DNA of 64,000 nucleotides from Phlebotomus papatasi (GCF_024763615.1 NC_077222.1:33728001-33792000), one strand, 5' to 3'; shown: positions 1 through 12,448, counted from the stretch's first letter. The notes: generated from the letters alone by a model not told the origin. Made by a program: numbers and translations.

Positions 1-560
1 TAAAAGCTTTAAGCTCGTTGGAATAAGCTCGTTCAATAATACTGAACCGGTTTCAATCGGTAATGAACAGATAAGTATTTTTTACCGGAAAATCAATTTT
101 ATTACTCCTAAGCAATTTGGGAGATTTTTGAGTGATTTCTTAATCCAGGGGCCTATCAAGCCTAATAAAAAGTGAAGATATTTTTCACTTTTCCTTGTAA
201 AAATTTTGCAGCTATTGCACCGCGACTTAAACAAATTTGCACGTAGTTCTTGTATTATTTCGGCGAGCATTATGAAATATGTATTTTTAGATAGCTTTTA
301 GTGCACGATTTCGAAATATATCACACTTATAAATCAATTCTCTTTAGGAAAAAACTTGCCAATAGTCTTCAGTGCTTCTATACAAAAACGTATGGAAAAA
401 TGAAATGTTGAGAGGCCCCTGCTTAATCAGTTCAAATCGGTTGTGGAACGGTAAATGATAAATTGTGTGAAAGTACTTTTAAGATATAACATATAAATTA
501 CAAGTTTGATCATTTTGCAAAAAATGATGCGCTCTGCCATCCCTTTTCTAATTTATTAAT
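1..560. repeat. Fragment of a dispersed ACCGGTTYAATCGGTAATGAA repeat, then AT-rich DNA
   Basis: Bases 40-170 resemble sequence at 53960-54070, with inverted relatives at 46770-46930 and 4080-4160 (words such as ACCGGTT and CGGTAATGAA). The rest, to 560, is AT-rich with no frame of interest. Confidence 0.4.
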
Positions 561-589
561 TAAATATTACAATCAGTAATAACCTTGAT

Positions 590-805
590 GCTTTTTGTAG
601 CATACTTTCTAGAATATCAAAATTTTATGGAATTAAAATTTCTGTGTCTTTCTTCTTCAAGTGCATTAGAAATGTTTATCATATTCTTTCACAATCAAAC
701 CTACATTATGTCTGCTGTAATTCTCAGAATACATAAATGCAACACAATTCAGAAAGAAAGTGATGGAAATTATTGTGTTCACGAAATTTTATTGATCTAA
801 AAAGT
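590..805. mobile_element. GCCGGAG-family palindromic MITE, degenerate copy 1
   Basis: The left part has AGAATATCAAAATTTTATGG and a TTTCTTCTTC core; the right part mirrors it with AGAAAGAAAGTG and ATTTTATTGATCTAAAA. It matches the better copies at 894 and 1334, but its GCCGGAG ends are gone. Confidence 0.4.
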
Positions 806-893
806 TCTTCTGAAGTTTTTATTTTCATTCAGTATAATTTATATTTGTTATTTAAAGTTCTAATTGAACTACTAACCAAAACCGATTTTTATG

Positions 894-1150
894 TCTCCGG
901 TATATTTTTTAGATCAGTAAAATTTCAAGAAATCAAACTTCGCGTCCCTTTCTTTCTCAAAAGATTTGCATAAGTCTATACCACTCTATCGGTATCAAAA
1001 TGAACTGATTTAAATTTAATTTGGTGTAATATTCAAAAGAAGAAGAAGAGTGCTAAAAAGTAGGATAGATATATGCAAAACTTTTAAGAAAGAAAGAGGA
1101 ATGAATTTTTAATTTATGAAATTTTCTTGGTCTGAAAGCTATGCTGGAGC
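894..1150. mobile_element. GCCGGAG-family palindromic MITE, copy 2
   Basis: Begins CTCCGG followed by TTTTTTAGATCAGTAAAATT and ends GAAAGCTATGCTGGAGC. The arms are about 110 bases and include CCCTTTCTTTCTCA and its complement, around an AAGAAGAAGAAG centre. Second of three copies in a row. Confidence 0.55.
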
Positions 1151-1333
1151 GGCTGGAGCTATGACTGACAAAATTTGATTTACCGAATTTACCTATTTAT
1201 TAACCAAAATCAAGTTTCAATTGAGCCTATTCAATTTTCACTTTCGATAGAAAATAAAATATTTCTGAAATAATAACAAACAGTTTCAAAAATAAAATGT
1301 ATTTTTTCTGCTGATCAAAATTCACTTTTTATG

Positions 1334-1592
1334 ACTCCGGCACACCTTTTAGATCAGGAAAATTTCATGAAGTCAAAATTCGTATCCCTTTCTTTCTCAT
1401 ACGCTTTGCTTATGTCTGTCTCGTTTTTTCGCACTCTTCTCCTTCTTTTGAACATCAAAACAAATTGAATTAAGCTCAATCGAATTTGAAGTGCGAAAGA
1501 ATAAGATAGACATTATGCAAAACGTGTGAAATATAAAGGGATTCGAATTTTGACTTCATGAAATTTTCCTGATCTAAAAGATGTGCCGGAGC
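1334..1592. mobile_element. GCCGGAG-family palindromic MITE, copy 3
   Basis: The left terminus ACTCCGGCACACCTTTTAGA and the right TCTAAAAGATGTGCCGGAGC are inverted copies. The arms extend inward about 120 bases through GGAAAATTTCATGAAGTCAA. About 259 bases long, and one of the cleanest members of the family. Confidence 0.7.
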
Positions 1593-3281
1593 TATTAGGA
1601 ATAATTTTCCATTCAATTCTCATTCATTCATTGTATTAGGAATCATTTTCAATTTTCAGTTAATTATGCTGTTCAAAATCCCACTCTGATTGCTTGAATT
1701 ACCTCTTACAAACTTTATCATAATTTAGTTTCAAATCAATGACCTTCATGAACAAAGTCAAGGTCATTATGATTAAATCTAGTTGCGCTTTTTATCTACG
1801 AAATCCATCACGAAATGTGAAAATTGTTGATTCCATTATTCAAAACATCTTATAATTTTCAAGAAAAAAACAAAAACCCCTTCTCTAAATTTCTCTTCAA
1901 TTCTCTGGGTCGCAAAATTATCAAAATTGAATGCACCAGAACATCAAAATTAATACCAAAACTACGAAATTATGGGAATATCATGAAATTCGTGGTCAGT
2001 TGCATACAGTCTTCAACATCTTTTGCATTGAATTGGAAGACTGTAAGAAAGAAGAAAAAAATGAACGAGATAAAATCGCCATTCCCTCTCGAATTAAATG
2101 GCCAGAATCTTCATCAGCGACTTGTCTTTCTCTCTCACAAACTGCCTTCAACTTGGTAGCCCATCCACCAAGATCAGCAATGACGATGGCGAGTGGAGCC
2201 AGCAGAAATTACTTTCTCCGCGCCAACGATGGAGTCATTCGTGCTGTTGGCCAAGTTCGTAAAACCCAGAGCCACTTTGGAGAAAGACTTTCATGCGATA
2301 TCCATCGTCTTCTGCAAACATCCTCCATCGATCTCTTTAATTGGATTTCGTTCAATATTTCCAACCTCAAGGAAATGCAAACCAAAGAGGGATGTACTTT
2401 GCAGAGGGGAAACCCGGGCAGAATCAACTGCAGTTTATATTTGGGATTTTTTTGGGTGTCCCCGGATGAAAGAAAAAGTGAAAGATATTCAAATGAACCT
2501 TCTTCCGATTGACCGTCTGAGACGACACGTCAAAATGCTAATTAAGAAAATTAAGATGAGACGACACCCCAAGTGAAGACAGAAATTAATTAATGAAATG
2601 TTGTGCGACAAAAATGCGCGGGAAAATCTGCGATGGCGCCATTCGATATGGCCTTTCAGTGGAGAGGAGGAATTTTGCGATGCGAAGATCAAATTAATGG
2701 CTTCCAAGATTGTTTTTTCGTTACAATTCCACTTTCGGTTTTACTTTCTTGCAAACACGATCGAGTACCTCTATTTTTTTTTGTTACTTATAAGCTTCCA
2801 AGCAAAATAATCATTGTTGACGCTTTTGTTTGAAGCATATCTCCCTCTAACACCATGGGCATCTCTTTCAATCACCCAAAAAGAGTGGGATTAATTGTTG
2901 AACAGGTGTTGTTAATTGCGGAGAAAAAAGATATAATACATCATCAACATACATTGGGTGATATTAAATTACAAGATTTTTAAGTTATTGCCACTTAAAT
3001 TATATTTACGTAAACTGAAAAATTAAAACACTTTTTAAATTCGATTATTTTCACGACTAAATAAAACTCTTATTGAATACTCAAAGTTTCCTGTACCTAC
3101 AAGCTTTTGTATGCGTTTCACTAGGCGGCGCTAAAATCAGTATTTAGGGACATAACGGTAAAAAATATTGCAAGGCTTGGCAAATTCTGGTAGTTAAAAA
3201 ACTGACCATAAAATTTCATAAAAACGTTCCTAAAAGTCATGATTTTTAATATTATTATTTAAATGGAACTTTTGAGGATTA
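1593..3281. other. Upstream DNA with a coding-like stretch of unclear status
   Basis: 1931-2576 is more GC-rich than its surroundings and unusually open: 193 codons on plus, about 70 on minus (2010-2220). On minus, a strong acceptor (TTTCTTCTTTCTTACAG, near 2045) and a possible donor (AAA/GTAATT near 2213) could join NLANSTNDSIVGAEK to SSNSMQKMLKTVCN and a stop, but a TGA interrupts further upstream. No frame matches a family I know. It could be an eroded gene piece or chance openness. The remainder, to 3281, shows nothing. Confidence 0.25.
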
Positions 3282-3429
3282 TGTCCAACGCACAATAATT
3301 TTTGTTTTGTAAACATGTTTTTAACATTTGAGTGAGAGTGAGTGAAAGCGAGATTTAGTCATATCGCTCTCTCTCTCATACGAAATTTTGAAAACATGTT
3401 TACAAACAAAATTTATTGCGCGTTGGGCA
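3282..3429. mobile_element. TTA-flanked MITE (PIF/Harbinger-like)
   Basis: Inverted ends of about 40 bases: TGTCCAACGCACAATAATTT on the left and the complement of TGCCCAACGCGCAATAAATT on the right, both continuing to TTTGTAAACATGTTT. Flanked by TTA on both sides, the 3-bp duplication typical of PIF/Harbinger. Confidence 0.65.
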
Positions 3430-3463
3430 TTATTTGATGACAGTGTGAGATTAATTACACACG

Positions 3464-3718
3464 CACTGGTAAAAAAAAGGGTCAAATTGTCCCTTTTCAA
3501 CAAAAATGGATCATATTTGATCCTTTGAAAGGTTCACCTGAATCTTTTGATATTTTGTATACAAATTTATCACGATAGATTACGTTTTATCGTAAATTTA
3601 TTACTCCTATCATATTTCTCTCATCTGAGCAAACACCAAAGATGACTTTTCCATTGTTTTTATACGTTTATTCTGGAGTTTAGGTGTCAAAACGGTGACC
3701 CTTTCATTTTTACCAATG
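3464..3718. mobile_element. MITE with CACTGGTAAAAA termini
   Basis: Left CACTGGTAAAAAAAAGGGTC; the right end reads, in complement, CATTGGTAAAAATGAAAGGG. The inverted arms are about 25 bases. The target duplication is unclear (TA on the right only). Confidence 0.5.
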
Positions 3719-3720
3719 TA

Positions 3721-5604
3721 GGACAAGCTGGGACTGATTTTGACATAATAGTGGGATTGGTTTTTAGAAGTGGGATTGATTCTAGGATGTTGTAGGATTA
3801 TTTTTATCCTGGCATTGTTTGCAAAATATAATGAAACTAATTTTACTGCTAGAATTCAAAGAGAGAGCAGTTATATAATCCGATTCTTTCCAACTTGTCA
3901 CCGTTCTGGTCTGGAGCTTAAACGGTAAAAATATCAACTTTCGGTTTTGGATTACTCCCATTAAAAAGAGATGGCAAAGTGTCGCAGCTTTACGGAATGC
4001 TCAAACTCACGTGATAGAGCTCACCGTGAATTAGTTTTTTTACGTGATCTTTTGGTAGGTACTTACTGGTCTACTAAAGATGAAATTGATTCATAAATCA
4101 CAAAAGCATTTCAAAATCAAAAAATCGGTAATAAACCGATTCATTACCGATAAAGACCGATGCAGCTGGATTCGAAATTACAATACTTTTCCGAAAAAAT
4201 CTAAATTTAACCAAATTGGTTGAAAAATGGGCCTTCCAAAGTAATAATAAAGAACAATTCGTCCATGTATATCGATGACCGCAAAATATGCCAATTTGAA
4301 TTATTCAAGGTCACAAGTCAATCACTTTTGTAGGCTCATTTTTTAATCGGTTAATTTGGTTTAATTTGGATTTTTTGGAATGATATTGAAATTTTGAACC
4401 TGAGTGTATCGATCTTCATCGGTAATGAATCGGATTAAGTAACGATAATTTAATCATTTTTTACGAAAATTATTTTTTTTTTAACTTACATAAGTTTTTT
4501 CCCGAGGTAGAGGTCATACGGTAAGATATCGGCTTCCGGTACGGTCTTTTCTTTCTTTTAGAACACTGTACTGTGGTATAAAATTTAGAATATTGTCAAG
4601 GGGTAGGTAACTATGCCGCTCACGGTTCACTCGACCGCCGATATGCCGATCTCATGTCGGTCTGACACAAGTAAGTTTAAAAGATTAGTGTTTCCAGTGC
4701 CACTAATCCACTGGAGATGTCTAGAAATTTATAATTTATAATGTTGCACGAGTATAAACGAACATTATACTACATAAGAGCGAACTGACACTTAAATCTG
4801 CCAATTTTGCGGTAAAAACGTGCCAATCTGTCGATTTTTGTTAATTAACATGGTATGCTAAACATGCCGATTTGTCGATTTCTTAGCAAAATAGTTCCAA
4901 TCTGTCGATTGTTACTTCCACGTCGGCACTATTTTGCCGATCGCCGCTCACGGTTCACTCTGAGAGCCATTTATTCACCCTTGAATATTGTAGCATTAAT
5001 TTAGTTTCAGAATAGATTTTAATAGAATATTGTTAGAACTTACCAAGGGATAAATTATTCATATTTTATTAACAAGAGTTTCTGGTGTTTTGAGCTTCGT
5101 GGAGCAATTTTTAGATTTCGTTTTGCGAAAATTTTTAAATTTTTGCAATTCTTAGATTTTTTCTAATAATTGGCAAGGGTTTCAAGGGTTTCTTAATATG
5201 AGTCACCTCTCCCCCTTTGTATTTTAAGAATGGTTTTAGGATATTGTGGGATTGGTTTCTGATTATCGTGGGATTGATTCCAGCCGGAATAACTTCTTTA
5301 CAAATATTACTAAAATCTGCATTTTTAATATTATTACAGGGAGTTCCGGCTTAAGTGAAAACGGATTGAATGAATTTAATTTAAATTGTTTATTGGGAGC
5401 TCATTTATTAAATAATTTTTGAAAGAAGCCGAAAAATTAGCTCCGGAAATATTTGCATACATCACGGCGTTTTCGTATCTTATTACAAAGATACCTCATG
5501 TGGCTGTGCAAATTTTCTGTGTCATTCTGGAGTGAATTTGCGGGCTGTTTTTCGGCCCTGAGAATTTCTTTCAAAGCGGAACTTTCTGTTATTGGCAAAA
5601 GACA
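3721..5604. repeat. Patchwork of dispersed and short direct repeats, no gene
   Basis: 3830-4200 is related to 46650-46930 (AAAGAGATGGCAAAGTGTCG and AATGCTCAAACTC) and to 53395-53500 (TTTTACTGCT-GAATTC, AGAGAGAGCAG). GTGGGATTGRTT recurs at 3751, 3771, 5249 and 5268. An exact GCCGCTCACGGTTCACTC occurs near 4616 and again near 4945. GTCGATTT words repeat between. No coding frame was seen. Confidence 0.4.
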
Positions 5605-5745
5605 ACAGAAGCAAGGAAATACTCTTAAATGTAAAGTCCTGTACTTCTTCTTGGCTTGCTTTTTCTCTTTGATCATCTGAAAGTGAGATAATCTCAAAAT
5701 TCCGAAATAGACATGATTCCGAATTACCCCATCTCACCCTAAAAC
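5605..5745 (-). mobile_element. Partial copy of the GGTAAGAYGGGG MITE
   Basis: Inverse of 15280-15400: ends AATAGACATGATTCCGAATT and CCCCATCTCACCC. Only one terminus is kept, so this is a truncated relative of the complete element at 15278-15460. Confidence 0.5.
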
Positions 5746-5974
5746 CCTCTCGAAATCGCGAAAAGGTTGTAGCTAAAAGAATATTCTAAATAAAAATCAA
5801 TAAAGAATATTAAAAAATTGTCGGGATATTTTCATTTATAAGAAAACATAACCTTAAAAATGAAAATATTGAGTTTTTTCCTTTATAGCATTTTCATTTG
5901 ATTAATTTTCTGCTTTTATTCTAAAGAGTTCTGTAATTTGAGAAATATTGCTTCTACTTAGTCGTGTTAAATAC

Positions 5975-6115
5975 GTTAAGTGTGAGAGCCTTAGTTCTTT
6001 GGTATAAGTGTCCTGGGTTCGAATTCCCATTAGGTGTTCAGTAACTTTCTGACATTAGAAATGTTGGAATTGTCTTCAGTGAACTTCAAAACAATGAATT
6101 CCACAAGGCAAGACA
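5975..6115 (+). mobile_element. Possible tRNA-derived SINE fragment
   Basis: TTAGTTCTTTGGTATAAG followed by TCCTGGGTTCGAATTCCCA resembles degenerate A and B boxes of a tRNA promoter. No full cloverleaf forms, and the unrelated tail runs into a TTTA-rich simple repeat at 6127-6148. Compare 58640-58730. Confidence 0.35.
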
Positions 6116-8342
6116 CCGACGATCTCATTTTTATTTATTTATTTATTTTTTGTAATAAAAGAAATAATAAAGCAGTAATATTATTTTCGCATCACTACGA
6201 TAATTTTTAATCTCATCGAAAGATCAAATGAAAAATTGCAAAATCCACCAACATTATTTATCTCTGATGATCTTTACTTCTCAAAACAATCACACATCTT
6301 TGGATCATCACTAAAATCCCCATTTTGATCATTTTACACTTCAGCAAGTGGTTAATTAGCTAATTTCGCCATTAGCATAATTTGTCATGGTGCTTTGGGA
6401 GTGAAAGAGAGAATTATGAAAGGTGATTTTACGATGGAGAATCGCTATGAGGATCTTTTTCAATTCAATTTTCTCATACTCATGAGTCAATGGTTAGAAA
6501 ATTGCGCGCGCGATATTTTTGTACCAAAGACATGGACGCGGGTTCGTCGTTCACTCATTCAACTCTTTCGTTTTTTGCTATACAATGTTTTGCCAATTTG
6601 CACGTTACTTCGTGAATTTCATTGCAACGAATTAGTGAGCAATTGTATACTATTGCAGGAATATGGAATTTTGCTCTCTGAACCAGAAAAACAAAACACA
6701 TCAATGATTAAATGTTAATTGGAAATTGATCAATTCCGCAAGTGGAGGAGTCAAATGCATACAACATAAAATGAAATTAACTCTAAACTACGTTCAATTA
6801 CCATTTCTAGCGTTTAATTTTGCTTCGGGGGAGGAACATTGGACGTGCTAGAATGAGATGGATTGCATTTTAGAGAGAGAGAGGGTAATAGTAAAAAAAA
6901 TCTATATACACCTTGAACTACACCTTGAGATCTCGTTTCACTTTCGCGCGCATTTGCGGACAAAAAAATCCCGCATAAGGCTTTTTTTCTTTCAAATTCT
7001 CTTTCATTTTCGTCGATTGCGATCGTACGTCTCTTATCCGCATGATCACTGAGAGGAAAATTATGCAAATTAATGATTTTTGAGTATCTTCACTTTTACC
7101 ATTAGATGCCATTTAGAGATTTCATCAATTGCATAACCGAGAGGCATATCTTGTGTTTTTTTTCTGAATCGCACGATCACCGTTTGATGACTTTTTTTTT
7201 GTTGGTGCGATCTTTGCGCGCGCAATCATGGAAGAAAGTTCCTCAAACAATGCCAGAAGAAAGATATGTGTATACCCAAGAAGCCTCTATACATTTCTCG
7301 GTAGCCAATATTTGCCTGGGCATAAATAACAATGAATTAAACATGAGGCACTCTTCAAAAGATCGTCTTTTGTATTCGACTTGGATTTATTTTTTTCCAC
7401 CTTTTTCTTTCAACTCTTCTCTCCCCCTATCTTTTTTTTTGCCAATTTAATAATTCGATTGTGTGCATAGAGCGTGGATTTTTCTTTCAGTTTGCGCCAA
7501 AAGTGAACTTGATACTCCTTCTCGACTTTTTTTTCTTTTCTTTTCCATCAAAAGATCAAATAGAAAAAAAAAGAAATGAGCAAGAAGAAAACCATTTCCA
7601 TTTTCATCTCAACTGACACCACTACTAAAGAAAAAAAATGGATGAGCTGAAGAATAGGAGTCTTAATTATTGTTGCATGTGATGGAAGATGCAAAGAAAA
7701 GTATGATGGAGATGTTTTTTCGAGACTTATTGTGAATTAATTTACAATTGAATTGATTTTCTCGTCACACAATTTTTTTTCTCCCAATTATCTCTTTCGT
7801 TCTCTCATAACTCTCAAGACAGAGATCAATGTGGGAATTCAATGGGAAAACATTTGGCACAACATCTTCTCCAGAGAGACGATAATTGACAAGAAAATCC
7901 ATCTCAAACAGCTCAATCTTCAGTATGGATATAACAAAGTATTTTAGTAATGATGAAGAAGCCATCAAAAGAATCAAAATTATTCCCTTCGATAATCAAA
8001 TTAAAATGCCCATAAATAATTCTAGGAGTCATTCTCAAAAAAAGAAATAACAAATATTGCTATGAAGGAGAGATGATTGGGTTTAGATGATCATTGGATG
8101 TAATTCATATCATACTCATTTAATACAGAAATTTTTTACGATAGATAGGAGAATCAAACCCAGAAAATTTGCATCATAACTTTATCGGATTGGATTGAGA
8201 TTGAATTGTCCTAAAATCGGTTACAATATCCCAAATTCTATTGTAAATAATTCTGTGTAAATCAGGCCATTTTGATCGAAGATTAAGATTAAATTGTCGC
8301 AAAGTCCGATTTTTAGGTAATTGAAAATAAATGAAAAAAAAG
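6116..8342. other. Non-coding upstream DNA, nothing recognised
   Basis: Mixed AT-rich sequence with patches of CGCGCG near 6505, 6944 and 7215. Short open frames (for example 6395-6718 and 7106-7450 on plus) show no domain and no splice-site support. Poly-T and GA-rich tracts are frequent. Regulatory sequence is possible but not shown. Confidence 0.3.
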
Positions 8343-8490
8343 TTAACCCTTTAAGGACGAGAAGGTCAAAAATCGGGAGTCAGAAAAAATCACTTTTTAT
8401 GACTTTTTAGAGCAAAACGCAACTATAGAAGGCTGTAGGATAAATTTCATTTGTGGGTCACCGGTGACCCAATCGTCCTTAAAGGGTTAA
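8343..8490. mobile_element. piggyBac-like MITE flanked by TTAA, copy 1
   Basis: TTAA, then CCCTTTAAGGACGA, and at the other end TCGTCCTTAAAGGG, then TTAA. The 4-bp TTAA duplication and CCC-GGG ends are the piggyBac signature. The 140-base interior also contains the palindrome GGGTCACCGGTGACCC. Confidence 0.8.
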
Positions 8491-11400
8491 ACTATTCTAA
8501 GTGCATTTGCTTTATATCAGCATTTGTTGTTAACGATGCATCATCACGCGTCGTTAGCTACGATTGCAAATACAAAAAAAAAATACATTTAGAACGTTTT
8601 CATTTTGAAGAGACGAAATGCCCAACGAAATTCATTGGACAAACTTATTTTGACGTTTATTCGGTCTCAAACGGTTCTTGCTCACACCTGGATTATAGAA
8701 TCACAGTATCACAGACGTTTATCATTTTTTGTTGTGTGACTCCGGTCATTCGAATATTATAAGAATTTAGTTATTTTTTTTTATTTTTAACCAAGTTTAA
8801 AGCAACATTTCTACGTTTTCCTTTCTATAAATCTGTCAAAGGAACGTTAATATCCAAATTTACCCCACTTTTGATACTTATTCCAAGACATCGACAGAAA
8901 TTTTTATATTAAGCAGAAACATATACCATTAAAGCTGTTATTCACGCTGACATAAATATATTAATTTTTATCAATTGTACATTTTTTCTAAATAAAAAAT
9001 AAAAATTATAGCACAAAATGCATTTAAAAATTAATTAAGGTTAATTAGATAAAACTCGTACAACATACCATTTCTCCTTGTTTTTGAGAGAATTTTATAT
9101 AAAAAAAACTACCATTTCGACATATTTTACAGAACATTTCGTCTTGTAAAATACGTTGTAATCAACACAAACAAAATTCCACCATTCAAGTAGGACTTTA
9201 ACTCATTAACTAATACGAAATATTTATTTTTTTATGTCAGACGAATATACTCTGGTAAATCCTGTTTACCGAAAGGTAAAATTCTTATTCAAAAACCGTC
9301 TCAAAAAATCGGGTCCCAACTCAACAGTTTACTTGTTAAAATTTTGAAATGAAAATTCCAGAAAATATAATTGAAATATCGCAAGAGAGGATACTACGCT
9401 GTACTACGCCTAAGATCTAGAATTAGTGTTTTCTTATTTAGATGACAAAAAAAATAAAAAGTAAACTGTTTTTTTTTAGCTTCGTGACCCACGTAACCCC
9501 TTAAATGTGGAAAATCTTGAAATTTTGGTTCTTAACTTAGACATTTCAAATTCTATAAATGCTTCACGTTGGAATAATAAAATCTTAATCTAAGAAATAT
9601 TTGACTACTTGAATTTTGATCTTGATTTTGGTCTCAGAATAGAGGCTATTCAACCCTTAATTCTGAGTTAAACAAAGGTTAAAGTTTTAGATTGTAAATT
9701 TTAATGCCAAAATGAAAGACTTTCTATTCTGAGTTGAGGAGTAATGATGTTTAATATATAACGAGATTACAGAATAGTCTTTTGCATTTAAAAGTTTAAA
9801 AGATCTTTGCGATCAGCTCAAAAATTTAGATAGTAATAATAAATATAATTTTTCTATTCCATCCTCGGTATTGTGAAGGATGATGTGTTTTACTCGATTT
9901 TAGCTTTAGTATTAAAAAAAAAAGTTGACAATTAAAAGTCAAAATTATTAATCAGAGAATACGAACTAGATTTCAAAAGCTTAATTCAAAGATTTTACGC
10001 ATTTGTCGCTTTTCGTTTTAATATTTGAAATTTAAGGTTTTAAAATCTTTTATTAATATGTAAGAGTTTATCTCACAATTGAAGCACGAGTTATACTTTT
10101 ATTTGAAATTTATTAAGAAACAGATATTAGTACACACAGAAAAATGGAAAATTTTTAAACAGCAACACCAAGGAATTTAATTTCAAATCCCATCCAATGA
10201 ATGCCAATGCCCTAATTCTAAATCCTTGATCATTTAGTTTTAGTTACAATTTACAAATCTGTAGACATTTTTCATTTTCCAGCTAATGCAGAGCTTAAGT
10301 TCCCGATCTCTTAACTTGAAAAAGCTAGTGATTCTAGCCCATTTCTTTCGCTCAGAGCTTCTAAACTTAAACGCCTCGGGGATTCACGTCTACTTTAAGT
10401 ACCTAGGATCTTATATATTCTTAAATTTAGAGTCAAAATTTCTCTGTGTGTATAAAATACTAATATGATAAATAAATAAATAATTAAATTATTTATTTGT
10501 CAAAATCCGTATTTTTTACATAAACATTGAAATTTAAAAAATTTTTTTTTTGTATAAGCTTTTCGAAAGCTTCGGGAATTGGGAATTAAATTCTTACAAT
10601 TTTGTTTTTAACGTAAGTTTATTAATAAATATCGATCGCTTAGGAAAAGAAACGAATAATTCGCAGTAGCAAAATTTTAGAGGAGAGCGATTAGAAACCG
10701 AGATTTTTAAAGCAGAGTATAGAATTTTTGAGATTGAAAATTTCTATAACTTTAAAAATAATTAACTTTCAAGTATATTTTTCACAGGGAAGGTAGAGGG
10801 TATAAAGAAGTATCCAAAAAGCGAATAAAACATTTTTTGTAAAAAATAGATTTGTTCGATTTATATTCTGAGTCGTCGATATAGCCCTTTCAAGAAAGAA
10901 TTATTGCTTTCAGATGACGTAATGAGCCCAAACAGAAGTAGAATTTGATTCTCCAATAGTGTCTTGGATAAAAGGTAAATGGAACTCTATTTGCACAAAA
11001 AGTCGTTGAAGTTCGAAGAATTCAAATTCAATTTCGAATTTTCATACTAAATTTTCGAACAAGGTGGGGAAAATTTATCAAATATCACGCTAGAAAGCTG
11101 GCAAAAGAGTTACTCAGTGGTTACGGAGTAATTAAATACTGGGGCGAGAACAGTAAACGTCGTTGTTCTGTTTTTTTTTTCCTCACAACAATGTGAAAAC
11201 CGTCACATTTTGACACTTGAGCACTTCGAAATTCGAACTGGATGTACCTCAGCCACCTTGCGGAATTAAGAAGTAAGAAAGTCTCTTTTTTGATTCTTCA
11301 AATACTTTTTCGAATTTTTCAAGATCTACTTCTGTACGGAAAGAATAGGAATTTTGTCACTGGTACTTCCCTCTGGTAATAATAAGCATTTCGTTTCACA

Positions 11401-12159
11401 AATTTAAAGGAGAAAATAATCAATTAGTATCCGTTGCTTGAAAAATTCCGAACATGGTTTATGTCTTAGCTAGTATATTGCTTTGTGTCTTGGTTAAAGT
11501 AAAATTTTACCTATTATTTCAGACGTAAGAATCATATACACTGCAAGTCTTTCAAAGCTTATCACTAGTATTTTTGGATGTTTTTTCAGCCTCTCTTGAA
11601 TCAAACCAAGTAAAAAAAGAGTCATTTCTTCTTACGTGTTTTGAGTATGCTTTTTTGATGTTATATTTCGTATGTTGGGAAGCAATGAATTTTACTTTTC
11701 TTTCCACGATAGCTCGTATTTTTTTTCTTCTCTGACTACAACTCTCATACACTTCTTCAAGTGTTCTCCCCACCCAAAAAAAATCCATTGGATTTTGTTG
11801 AAGTTGCAGAAGAGAGAAAGAAGTTGGGAAAAAAGCATATACACATATTCCAAGACATAAAAAATAACTCCATCGACTCTTTCGCTTTTCGCTGGCAAAA
11901 GACGAAGCGCCAGCACCAGACTTCTTTGAGCTTTTACTCAAGAAGGTCGCATCAGTGAGAGAGAGTCGTGAGTTTTCATTTAAAATTGTACAAATACCTA
12001 TTTGTAAAGTTAACTATCTTTGCAAATTTCTTTTTTTTTATGTTGTTTTTATTGTTAATTTCAAAGTCTCCTCGCTTTTTTGGGGTGGTGTTTTAATCCT
12101 AATTCTATTTTTTTTCTTTTTTTTTGTATAGTTCTCGTTAGAAAGAAAAACTGTGAAAC
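8491..12159. other. AT-rich non-coding DNA
   Basis: No element with clear ends and no believable coding exon. ATAAATAAATAAAT simple repeats lie near 10468-10500. A minus-strand open frame at 11941-11552 has no ATG and is not credible as a gene. TC-rich tracts near 12.1 kb precede the candidate leader. Confidence 0.3.
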
Positions 12160-12448
12160 TCTCTCGGTTCAGTGAGAAGAATTATTCCTCTGTCGTTATT
12201 TTTCTGTTCATTTTTGGAAGAAAAAGAAAATTCCCCTGGAAAAGTGAGGTGATTGTGAAGATAAGTGAAAAAGAAGAAAATTGTGATAAGTTTGTTAGAA
12301 AAGCAAATAATTGTGATTAAAAAGTATTTGAAAGAAAAAGGCAGCACAGAGTAAATTCGACCAAAAGGACAATATCTCTGATCTAGATTTGGTTTTAATT
12401 CATCTGGATTCCTCTCATTACCAATTTATGGATTTAAATGGTCTTGAG
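12160..12448 (+). promoter_or_regulatory. Candidate non-coding leader exon with splice donor
   Basis: GGTTCAGTGAG near 12160 resembles an arthropod initiator (TCAGT). The following 290 bases are rich in AAGTGA- and GTGATAAG-like words typical of insect leaders. They end in CTTGAG before GTAAAG at 12449, a good 5' splice site. It could be a distant first exon of the protease gene 10 kb downstream. An ATG at 12428 (MDLNGLE) precedes the donor. There is no transcript evidence. Confidence 0.25.

Noticed and set aside
5990..6050. Functional tRNA gene
   Set aside because: The B-box-like GGTTCGAATTCCC is present, but the acceptor and anticodon stems do not form.
11552..11941. 129-codon minus-strand open frame (starts LSKSSKKSGAGASSF)
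   Set aside because: No ATG at the start, no domain, no splice support; lies in low-complexity DNA before the candidate leader.
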